Source: Polyangiaceae bacterium
GTDB lineage: Bacteria; Myxococcota_A; Polyangia; Polyangiales; Polyangiaceae
Reading direction: 5' to 3'
DNA length: 64,000 nucleotides
Assembly: GCA_041389725.1 (NCBI GenBank)
Contig: JAWKRG010000003.1
Coordinates: forward strand, 1,240,001 to 1,304,000
Shown here: positions 44,963 to 52,164 of the stretch, piece after piece
Position numbering within the stretch: the first letter of the stretch is position 1
How the letters are laid out: each line of letters starts with the position of its first letter
Translations under genes and position numbers: made by a program
Notes under the pieces: generated by a model
The model's input: only the letters and a program-made list of their open reading frames with translations
Told to the model about the DNA's origin: nothing
Database searches by the model: none

Positions 44963-46621
44963 TCACCACTTGGGAACGCTCACGTCCGACGCTGATGCTC
45001 GTGGCGGCGGAGTCGCCGGCGCAGGGCGCGGCGCCGGGGCGGACGACGGTGCGGCGCGCGGCGCTGGAACGGGTGCACGAGCGGGACGAGGCGCCGCGCG
45101 CGCTTCAGCATTCGGAGGCACCGCCGAACCGACGGTCGACTCGGTCTTCGAGTTGGGTTCCCTCACCGGCCGCAGCGCAAGATCGAGGGTTTGGTTTTCG
45201 TCGACGGCAACTTCTCTGGCCACGGGTTCGTAGCCCTCGAGTGACACCTCCACCGTCACGCGTCCTCCCTTGGACACGGGTACCGAGTTCGGCGTGCGGC
45301 CTCGGTTCTCGCCGTTCACCGTCACGCTGGCCCCAGCCGGCGTCGAAACGATTCGCAGCATCGCCTCGGCCGCGGCCGGCGGCGGTGTCTCGCTAGCGGG
45401 CGCGCTCGTGGCAGTAGCGCTCTCGGCCCCTCGATCCGCGCGCGCTGCGACGAACAAGCCACCACCTGCTGCCACCGCTACGGCCAACGCCACCCACCCC
45501 CAGCGCCCCTGTTTGCGCGGCACAGCGCTGTGCCCCGAAAGCGGAACGACGCGAACGGTGCTCGCCAGGTCCGTGACTGCGGGCACGTCGACCGCCTCGT
45601 CGACCTCTGCGGGGGGCAGGCGCTCCGACTCCCCGCCCCCTCCGATCTTGCGCAGCATCTCGCGCTTGTCCGTCACACGCTCCGAGAACTCTCGCGACAT
45701 CAAGTTCCCCAGCTCCGCGCGCGGATCCCGCGAGTCGTCGATCTCTCGAATGGCAGCGAGCAGATCTTGCCGCATTTCAGCGGCGGTCTGATAGCGATCT
45801 TCGGGACGTCGGGCCAGTGCTCGTAGCACGATGGGCTCGAGCGCCGCCGGATAACCCTGCATCACACGCGACGGGAACGTGACCGGCTCTTGGCAAATCG
45901 CCTGGAAGGTCAAGAGCTCGTTGTCACGCTTGAACAGCCTGCGACCCGTCGTCAGCTCGTAGAGCACCGTGCCTAGCGAGAAGATGTCCGAGCGCCGATC
46001 GATCGGCTCACTCTGGCACTGTTCCGGTGACATGTACTGGAACTTGCCCTTGATTTGCCCCGTCGCTGTCTTCGTGCTGCGATCCGTCGCTTTTGCGATC
46101 CCAAAGTCCAACAGCTTGGCGCTGCCAGAATAGGTCACGAACAGGTTCTGTGGCGATACGTCGCGGTGAACCAGTTGCAGGGGCTTGCCGGCGTCATCCC
46201 TGAGTTCGTGTGCAGCCTGGAGACCCGCACAAGCCTCCGCGACGATGTGGGCGCCGAGCCATGGCTCCAAGGCTTCGCCGCGAGAGGCCAAGCGCCGAAT
46301 CAAGCCACCAGCGCTTTCCCCTTCGAGATACTCCATCACCAGGAACAGCTCGTTGCCCTCGCTCCCCAGCTCGTGGACTTGCACGACGTTCTCGTGGTTG
46401 ATGCGAGCCACTAGCCGCGCTTCGTCCAAGAACATCTCGCGAAACTCTTCGAGGCGCGCCAAGTGCGGCAAGATCCGCTTGATCACGACAGGACGCTGAA
46501 ATCCACTCGGCCCGCGGATGCGCGCGAGCAGGATCTCCGCCATGCCGCCAGTGGCGAGCAGCCCAACCACCTCGTAGCGCCCCAATTGGGCGGGCACCCC
46601 CGAAATGGCGTTGCTCTCCAC
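44963..46621 (-). CDS. membrane Ser/Thr protein kinase with PEGA domain
   Basis: 552 residues from the GTG at 46621 (TTG alternative at 46630). The kinase domain (about 14-280) has the loop LATGGMAEILLA, catalytic Lys in VVIKRILP, HRDVSPQN and DFG in LLDFGIAK, so it should be active. A membrane helix near 380-400 leads to a PEGA domain (MLRIVSTPAGASVTVNGENR, RVTVEVSLEGYEPV), a fold found outside the membrane in myxobacterial kinases. The tail is Ala/Pro-rich and ends PKW. It is divergent, by 90 bp, from the TPR-type two-TM protein gene. Confidence 0.95.
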   Translation of the reverse strand: MESNAISGVPAQLGRYEVVGLLATGGMAEILLARIRGPSGFQRPVVIKRILPHLARLEEFREMFLDEARLVARINHENVVQVHELGSEGNELFLVMEYLEGESAGGLIRRLASRGEALEPWLGAHIVAEACAGLQAAHELRDDAGKPLQLVHRDVSPQNLFVTYSGSAKLLDFGIAKATDRSTKTATGQIKGKFQYMSPEQCQSEPIDRRSDIFSLGTVLYELTTGRRLFKRDNELLTFQAICQEPVTFPSRVMQGYPAALEPIVLRALARRPEDRYQTAAEMRQDLLAAIREIDDSRDPRAELGNLMSREFSERVTDKREMLRKIGGGGESERLPPAEVDEAVDVPAVTDLASTVRVVPLSGHSAVPRKQGRWGWVALAVAVAAGGGLFVAARADRGAESATATSAPASETPPPAAAEAMLRIVSTPAGASVTVNGENRGRTPNSVPVSKGGRVTVEVSLEGYEPVAREVAVDENQTLDLALRPVREPNSKTESTVGSAVPPNAEARAAPRPARAPVPAPRAAPSSAPAPRPAPATPPPRASASDVSVPKW

Positions 46622-46711
46622 TGCCCTCAAAACCTAGCGGAAGGCAGATCCCCGGACAAGCGAGCGGGGGGTTCCGCGGTTACCAGGCATCAGCTAGCTT
46701 GGAGGGCTGAA

Positions 46712-47572
46712 ATGGGCGCCCAGCTCAGTCGACGGTGGCGCAGCGTGCTCGCGGTCCTGGCGCTGGCCATGCTGGGCGCTCCCCGCGTCACCTATGCGCA
46801 AGACTCGGAACGATTCGGCGAACTCGTTTCGGAAGCGACTCGCGCCTTTGGCGACGGCGACTTCGAGCGCGCCGAACAGTTGGCGTCCCAGGCCTACGAG
46901 CTCAAGGCAGATCCGCGCTTGCTCTACAACATCGCTCGAGCCCGGGAGGCGCGGGGCAACCACGCAGGTGCGATTGACGCCTACCAGCGCTATCTCGCAG
47001 CCGACCCGACCACGAGCGACGCATCCGTCGTCAAGGGACGCATCAAGGCGCTCACGGCGCAGATGGCACAACGAATCCGCCTCGAAGCGGAGCAACATGC
47101 CGGAGCGGGGCGTCGCAGCGAGGCGCGTCACGCCTTCGCAGAATACCTCGAACTCGTCCCCAACGCGCCTGACCGAGCGAAGATCGAAGCAAAGATCCAC
47201 GAACTCGAAGGTCCAGCGCCAGAGCCGAAACGCGACACACCCCCTACCTCCGGCGCGCAGTCCCCCAGCCTCGCACCCTGGTTCGTGGCAGGAGGTGGCG
47301 TGCTCATGTTAGGCGCCGGAGGCGTACTTGCAGCGGTCTCGCGTCAGAAGTACGACGACGCCGACGCTGCGCGGACGGGTGAGGACTTGTCGAAGCTCCA
47401 AGACGAGGGCGACCAGTACACGATCTACGCCAACATGGCCTTCGTGGTAGGCGGGATCGCGACGGCCGCAGGGCTCTCCTGGTGGCTCCTCACGCCACGA
47501 CCTTCGAATACCTCTGGAGCCCTACGCCTGCAGCTGGGCCTCGGCACTGTTTCGGCTTCCGGAAGTTTCTGA
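46712..47572 (+). CDS. TPR and two-TM envelope protein, kinase companion
   Basis: 286 residues from the ATG at 46712 with GGAGGG upstream. The signal peptide ends VTYAQ. A TPR-like helical region (DGDFERAEQLASQAYEL, NHAGAIDAYQRYLAADPTT, GRRSEARHAFAEYLELVP) is followed by two membrane helices (WFVAGGGVLMLGAGGVLAAV and MAFVVGGIATAAGLSWWLL) with a ~45-residue loop, and the chain ends ASGSF. This is the same two-TM, GSF-ending plan as the protein at 29537. It is divergent from a PEGA kinase and convergent with the FHA activator. Function unknown. Confidence 0.85.
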   Translation: MGAQLSRRWRSVLAVLALAMLGAPRVTYAQDSERFGELVSEATRAFGDGDFERAEQLASQAYELKADPRLLYNIARAREARGNHAGAIDAYQRYLAADPTTSDASVVKGRIKALTAQMAQRIRLEAEQHAGAGRRSEARHAFAEYLELVPNAPDRAKIEAKIHELEGPAPEPKRDTPPTSGAQSPSLAPWFVAGGGVLMLGAGGVLAAVSRQKYDDADAARTGEDLSKLQDEGDQYTIYANMAFVVGGIATAAGLSWWLLTPRPSNTSGALRLQLGLGTVSASGSF

Positions 47573-47574
47573 GA

Positions 47575-48897
47575 TCAGCGCCGACGTTTGCCGGACCTCA
47601 AGAGCTGGAAATACCTGCGCGCAACCCCGGACGCTTCTGCGGCCTTCGCGACGTTGCCCTCATGCTCCTCCAACGCGCCTTCGATGTAGCGCCGTTCGAA
47701 CTCGGCCACCACGCGAGCGCGTGCAAGTGGGAGCGGCAAGTGCTGGGCGATCACGTCATCGAGAAAGTCCGCGTCCTCTGCTGCGCCCGAACGCGGCGCC
47801 TCGCTCCGGGCCGGAGCGTCCTCGAGCTCGCCCAGCGCCAAGTAGCGCGCGACTGCGTTCCTGAGTTCGCGGACGTTGCCCGGCCAGTCCTGAGCTTCCC
47901 AGCGCGCCAGCAGCTCCGCGCTCGGCGCTTCATGCGCGCCGAACAGCTCGAGAAAGTGACGCGCCAGGAGGCTTACGTCGCCGTGACGCTGCGATAGTGG
48001 AGGCAGCTCCACGCGTGCCACGGCCAGGCGATGGAACAAGTCGTCGCGGAAGCGCCCCAGCTGCACGGCTTGGTCGAGGTCACGACGCGTTGCAGCGATG
48101 ACACGCACGTCCACCTTGAGGGGTTGAGAGCCACCCACACGTCGGATCTCCGAGCGTTCGAGAGCCCGCAGCAACTTGGGCTGCAGACTCAAGGACAGGT
48201 CCCCGATCTCGTCGATCAGAAGCGTGCCGCCATCCGCCTGCTCGAACACGCCCTTGCGCGCCGACACTGCCCCCGTGAATGCCCCCCGCTCGTGGCCGAA
48301 CAACTCCGCTTCCACCAAGCTCGGCGCCACGGCGGTGCAATCGAACACGACGTAGGGACCTGCGCCGCGACTGCTCTGGAGATGAAGGGATTCTGCGAGT
48401 TCCTCTTTTCCGGTTCCCGTCTCGCCCTCGATCACCACGGGAACCAGGGAAGCCGCAAGACGGTCGAGCAATGGGTACAGGCGCCGCATTGCAGCGCTCC
48501 GTCCCAAGACTTTGCCAAAGCAGTCTCGCTCTGGGGGCTCGACTCCCGATTCGTCCTGCTTCAGGTCCAAGCGAATCGTGCTTTCGCCAATGGCGATCTC
48601 TTCCCCACCGCAGAGCAGCGCGTCGAGCACCAAGACGCCGTTGACGCAGGTGCCATTGGTCGAGCCAAGATCACGCAAACGCACTCGCCCCCCCACGACG
48701 TCGAGGGAAACGTGGCGCCGGGAGATCATCGGATCGTTGAGCCGAAACTCGCACACGGGGCTTTGCCCAATGAGCAGTGGCGCGGGCAGGGACCCACTAA
48801 AAACGGTAGTGGCCCCCTGGTCTGGCCCTCGTACGACGGACAGCTGAAAAACCCCCGGTCCCCGTCGTTGGTAGGATGCGGCGACCGCGGTTCGCAC
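47575..48897 (-). CDS. FHA-domain sigma-54-dependent activator
   Basis: 440 residues if the GTG at 48897 is used; 48927 is also possible. Starts further upstream (to 49140) would read through the paired palindromes and are unlikely. The FHA domain (about 16-100) has the phosphothreonine-binding motifs ISRRHV (58-63) and GSTNG (78-82). The AAA+ domain has Walker A GETGTGKE (158-165), GAFTGA (205-210) and Walker B LLIDEIGD, and a Fis-type helix-turn-helix ends the chain. FHA activators read kinase signals, and a Ser/Thr kinase lies 1 kb away. Palindromes upstream match those of the 43.7-kb lipoprotein promoter, suggesting it may control both loci and itself. Confidence 0.93.
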   Translation of the reverse strand: MRTAVAASYQRRGPGVFQLSVVRGPDQGATTVFSGSLPAPLLIGQSPVCEFRLNDPMISRRHVSLDVVGGRVRLRDLGSTNGTCVNGVLVLDALLCGGEEIAIGESTIRLDLKQDESGVEPPERDCFGKVLGRSAAMRRLYPLLDRLAASLVPVVIEGETGTGKEELAESLHLQSSRGAGPYVVFDCTAVAPSLVEAELFGHERGAFTGAVSARKGVFEQADGGTLLIDEIGDLSLSLQPKLLRALERSEIRRVGGSQPLKVDVRVIAATRRDLDQAVQLGRFRDDLFHRLAVARVELPPLSQRHGDVSLLARHFLELFGAHEAPSAELLARWEAQDWPGNVRELRNAVARYLALGELEDAPARSEAPRSGAAEDADFLDDVIAQHLPLPLARARVVAEFERRYIEGALEEHEGNVAKAAEASGVARRYFQLLRSGKRRR

Positions 48898-48981
48898 GTC
48901 TTCGGAGTCGTTCGCGGATCCAGCCACGGCCCGCCAGGCTAGCGCGCCCAGCCCCTGGCAGCCACACGTTCCGGTGGTCGG

Positions 48982-49018
48982 GATCAATCCGATCACGCCC
49001 TCCTGGATCAGTTCGATC
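48982..49018. promoter_or_regulatory. paired 13-bp sites of the same cassette, third locus
   Basis: GATCAATCCGATC (48982-48994) and GATCAGTTCGATC (49006-49018) are again exactly 24 bp apart and followed by ACGCC as at 42415. Together with the promoter below, they occupy the 375-bp gap between the FHA activator and the next lipoprotein. Confidence 0.55.
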
Positions 49019-49080
49019 CACGTTCGCTTCCGCGCACTCCTTCGCGCTCCAGATCGACCCAGAAAGTGCGCGAGATTCGG

Positions 49081-49096
49081 AGGCATGCGCGTTGCA
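49081..49096 (+). promoter_or_regulatory. sigma-54-like promoter, third locus
   Basis: AGGCATGCGCGTTGCA differs from the 43699 promoter at only three of 16 positions, and keeps GGCA and TTGCA. It faces the lipoprotein gene at 49273, and a short possible relic start (ATG at 49109) lies in between. Confidence 0.55.
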
Positions 49097-49272
49097 GGCG
49101 CGCCAAGCATGCGACGCTCCGTGCTCGTTGGCTTCCGCAATCGTCACTTCCAACGCGGCTGCGGCGGCGATCCTGCTACCGACCGTGGCCCCGGCTCCGG
49201 CGGGAGAGCGGCCACAGCCACACCCCGGCAGATCCGTCCGCTGCGAGCAGATGCTAGGATCGGGAGAGTCTC

Positions 49273-50304
49273 ATGGCGAGTCCGTTGATTCGTTGCATCG
49301 CGCTCGCAGCAATGACGCTTGGCTGCGGGCAAGTCGAGCTGGATCAAACAGGGCGCGAGTGCCCGTGTGGAGAGGACTTCAAGTGCGACGCCATCTGCAA
49401 GGTGTGCGTGCCGCGCAGCGCAGCGCTCGGCGCCGCCTGTCCCGAAAAGGCAGACGCCTGCGTGCCCAAGGTCACGTTCACCGATTTCAAGGTGGACTGG
49501 GTGACGCCCAATGCCATCCGCTGGCGCTGGACGCCCGACGGCGACGCGACGTCACTGACCCAGGATTTTCAGTCCTATAGCTTGGTGCTGACCTCCAAGG
49601 GCAAGACGCTCGTCTACGACGTGTCGACGAATCCCGAGCTGGGTTTGGCCGTGCTGCCGAACTCGGGCGTGGATCTCACCAATGGCTCCATCACCGGCGA
49701 CCTCGAAGCCGGGATGACCTACAGCGCAACATTGACGGCGCGCGACACAGCGGGCTGCGAGTTCGCCGCGAGCAACACGGCGCCGACGACGCCCACGCCA
49801 ACGAGCCAGAGCCCCATCGAAATCTTCGGGGAATCTGCCTTCGGCGGGACCATCGTCGATGGCACGGTCGTCACCACGGGATGCCACCTTGGCCAGCAGT
49901 GTCTTCGGACGGACACCTGCACACTGGATCCAGACGCGGGCAAGGCCGCCTGCACGAAGAACCTCCGCGTGACGGGCGTCGACATCGGCACGGGCGCGTT
50001 GACTCAGGGCGCCTTCCTGCAAGCCTACCTGGAGTTCTACGCTCGCACCGACACCTCGGCTCCCAGCTACTACTCCACCGTGTTCTTCGAGGTCGGTCCG
50101 GAGTTCTACCGCTTCGAGGGATTCACGTTTCCCGCGAGCACAGGCTACCGTCGGGTGCAGATCCCATTGCGGGTGCTCAGCAGTGCGCAAGGCCTCCTCG
50201 ACTTCGCGACCCTGCAATCGCTCCACGTCAGTCAGTTCAACTTCGGCACGCATGTGGCCGAGGGCGCGCACACGTGGGTCGACGAAGTCTACATCCGCTG
50301 GTAG
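49273..50304 (+). CDS. lipoprotein with Cys-rich N-terminus and beta-sandwich domains
   Basis: 343 residues from the ATG at 49273. The signal peptide ends MTLGC (Cys18, followed by Gly). A small Cys-rich segment (CPCGEDFKCDAICKVCVP) precedes a fibronectin-III-like region (VTPNAIRWRWTPDG, YSATLTARDTAGCEF). The C-terminal ~150 residues form a carbohydrate-binding-like beta sandwich (QAYLEFYARTDTS, HTWVDEVYIRW). No linker is present. It is downstream of the paired-palindrome/sigma-54 cassette and convergent with the epimerase gene. Confidence 0.85.
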   Translation: MASPLIRCIALAAMTLGCGQVELDQTGRECPCGEDFKCDAICKVCVPRSAALGAACPEKADACVPKVTFTDFKVDWVTPNAIRWRWTPDGDATSLTQDFQSYSLVLTSKGKTLVYDVSTNPELGLAVLPNSGVDLTNGSITGDLEAGMTYSATLTARDTAGCEFAASNTAPTTPTPTSQSPIEIFGESAFGGTIVDGTVVTTGCHLGQQCLRTDTCTLDPDAGKAACTKNLRVTGVDIGTGALTQGAFLQAYLEFYARTDTSAPSYYSTVFFEVGPEFYRFEGFTFPASTGYRRVQIPLRVLSSAQGLLDFATLQSLHVSQFNFGTHVAEGAHTWVDEVYIRW

Positions 50305-50324
50305 CGGCGGCCCCGGCTCCAAGT

Positions 50325-50346
50325 GGCGGCTTGTCGTGAAGCCGCC
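50325..50346. terminator. bidirectional hairpin terminator
   Basis: A perfect 8-bp stem (GGCGGCTT/AAGCCGCC) with a 6-nt loop sits between the convergent 49273 and epimerase genes. Confidence 0.5.
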
Positions 50347-50356
50347 GTGAGCCCAC

Positions 50357-51325
50357 TCAGCTCGCTTTCAGAGCGAGCAAGCGCCGCAAACCTTCCTCCA
50401 GGGGCACGAACTCGATGCCGAGTTCCCGCTGCGCACGTTCCGCGTTGGGTCGAGCCTGCCATTGCAGGAAGGTGAGCTGACCCGATGGAATGAGCGGCTG
50501 CTTTCCCGTGCGGCGCGCCCAGCTCTCCGTCAGCGACGACGCCGCGCGCGCCATCCATAGCGGCAAGACTCGTGGCACGCGCTGCGTGGACTCCGCGGCC
50601 CGCAGGATGTGCCGCGCCAGTTCTGCCAGCGAGACGTATCGCTCGCTCAAGATGAATCGCGCTCCGCTATCTGCGCGCTCCTCCGCGCGCACGTGGCCTT
50701 CGCCCACGTCGTCGCTGAACACCAGCGGCATCCCTCCGGGCAAGAGCGCGGGTGCCTCGCCGGACAGTAGCTGCCGGACGAATTCGTTCACACCGGGAGA
50801 TCCGGCGGGCCCCGGCCCATACACCGCGGCAGGGTGAAGAAAGACCACATCCAGCCCGCGTTGATGCGCGCGAGTCACGACGCGATCCGCCTCTTGCTTG
50901 CTGCGTTCGTAGGCGGTGCCCTTGGGCGCGGGGTCGAGTTCGCTCTCGTCGTACTCGGCTCCGGGCTCCGCCCGAAACACGTCGATGGTGGAGGTGTAGA
51001 CGAAGCGCCGCGCGCCGGACGCGCGCGCAGCCTCGATGGCGTTCTCGGTACCGCCCACGTTCACACGCGCGAACCCATTCGGGTCCGCGAGCCACTGCTC
51101 GGGGAGTCCGGCGGCGTGATAGACGACCCCGGCGCCTGCGAAAGCCTTCCTCAGACTGGACGGGTCCGTGATGTCGCCGAGAACGACCTCCACGTGCTCG
51201 GGTATCACGGTGCGAGCCTTGTCGACGTTGCGAGCCAAGACGCGCACGGAGCGACCACGAGCCGCCAGGCTCCGCACGATGGCATTGCCCACGAGCCCCG
51301 TTGCCCCTGTCACCACCGCCGTCAT
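50357..51325 (-). CDS. NAD-dependent epimerase/dehydratase (extended SDR)
   Basis: 322 residues from the ATG at 51325 (GTG alternative at 51331). The Rossmann motif is TGATGLVG, the acidic/Arg pair region is VRVLARN, and the active-site Tyr/Lys are in YERSK, preceded by VYTSTIDVFR. Such cytoplasmic enzymes modify nucleotide sugars, sterols or flavonoid-like substrates; the sequence does not fix which. It starts 16 bp after the KDPG-aldolase stop, so the two form an operon. Confidence 0.92.
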   Translation of the reverse strand: MTAVVTGATGLVGNAIVRSLAARGRSVRVLARNVDKARTVIPEHVEVVLGDITDPSSLRKAFAGAGVVYHAAGLPEQWLADPNGFARVNVGGTENAIEAARASGARRFVYTSTIDVFRAEPGAEYDESELDPAPKGTAYERSKQEADRVVTRAHQRGLDVVFLHPAAVYGPGPAGSPGVNEFVRQLLSGEAPALLPGGMPLVFSDDVGEGHVRAEERADSGARFILSERYVSLAELARHILRAAESTQRVPRVLPLWMARAASSLTESWARRTGKQPLIPSGQLTFLQWQARPNAERAQRELGIEFVPLEEGLRRLLALKAS

Positions 51326-51341
51326 CGCCACGGGATGAATA

Positions 51342-51983
51342 TCACGGCTGAGCGGGGAGAGCGCGTTCTACCGCGCGGAGCAACTGCTCGGCTCGCTGCT
51401 CGATCCCACGGAAGTCCCGCAGCGCCAGCACGTGCGGATCGAAGAGTGGTGCCACGAAGCCAACGGCGAAAGCGCCCGCCTGCAAGAAGGCTACTGCGTT
51501 GTCAGCAGTGACCCCGGAGGTTGGCAGCAATCGCAAGAAGGGCATCGGGCCGAGACAGGCCTTCACGAACTCGGGTCCCTTGTCCGCAGCGGGAAAGAGC
51601 TTCTGCACTTGGGCGCCTGCGCGCCAAGCGGTGATCATCTCCGTGGGGGTGCTCGTGCCGGGAACCGCGACGGCACCGAGCTGCAGGGACAGCGCGATGA
51701 TCGCTGGGTCCGTCACGGGCGACACGAGAAAGCGCGCCCCGGCTTCCACTGCTGCGCGAGCTTGCCCTGCCTCGAGCACCGTCCCCGCGCCCACGGTGAG
51801 TCCCGGCTGCTTGGAAAATTCTTCTATCAGTCGATACGCGCCGGGCGTCGTCAGGGTGAACTCGATGACACGGAAGCCACCACGTACGGCCGCGGCCATC
51901 GCATCGCGCGCGACGGCTTCATCGTCCGTGCGAAGGATGGCTGTGCATCGTGCGTGCTCCAGCGAGGCAAGGGTTGCGTCCAT
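51342..51983 (-). CDS. eda: KDPG/KHG aldolase
   Basis: 213 residues from the ATG at 51983, the first start that matches the family N-terminus; the longer frame is not conserved. It cleaves 2-keto-3-deoxy-6-phosphogluconate to pyruvate and glyceraldehyde 3-phosphate (Entner-Doudoroff or uronate catabolism). The catalytic Glu is in RVIEFTLTT and the Schiff-base Lys in VQKLFPA. GAGTVLEAGQ, VPGTSTPTEM and LLPTSGVTADN are present. edd and uronate genes are absent from the window. The epimerase gene follows 16 bp downstream. Confidence 0.94.
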   Translation of the reverse strand: MDATLASLEHARCTAILRTDDEAVARDAMAAAVRGGFRVIEFTLTTPGAYRLIEEFSKQPGLTVGAGTVLEAGQARAAVEAGARFLVSPVTDPAIIALSLQLGAVAVPGTSTPTEMITAWRAGAQVQKLFPAADKGPEFVKACLGPMPFLRLLPTSGVTADNAVAFLQAGAFAVGFVAPLFDPHVLALRDFRGIEQRAEQLLRAVERALPAQP

Positions 51984-52121
51984 GGCGTCCAGGATACGTC
52001 CGGATTTGCCGCGGCAACATGGCGCAGTGTGCCACGCGTCGTCTCGCGCGAATCCGTACCGATCCCAAGGGAATGGCGCGCTCACGCTTCCTGCGACGAA
52101 CCGTCGCACGGGCGCGCAAGT

Positions 52122-52137
52122 CGGCAGGCATTTTGCT
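52122..52137 (+). promoter_or_regulatory. sigma-54-like promoter of the FG-GAP lipoprotein
   Basis: CGGCAGGCATTTTGCT keeps GGCA and TTGCT at exact spacing (two mismatches). The predicted start, near 52147, precedes GGAGG and the ATG at 52165. No paired palindromes were seen upstream. Confidence 0.5.
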
Positions 52138-52164
52138 ATGCTTTGCAGGTTCGGAGGCTCACAC

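Noticed and set aside
48898..49140. N-terminal extension of the FHA activator
   Set aside because: It would translate the paired palindromes, is Arg-rich, and lies before the first FHA strand. A later GTG fits better.
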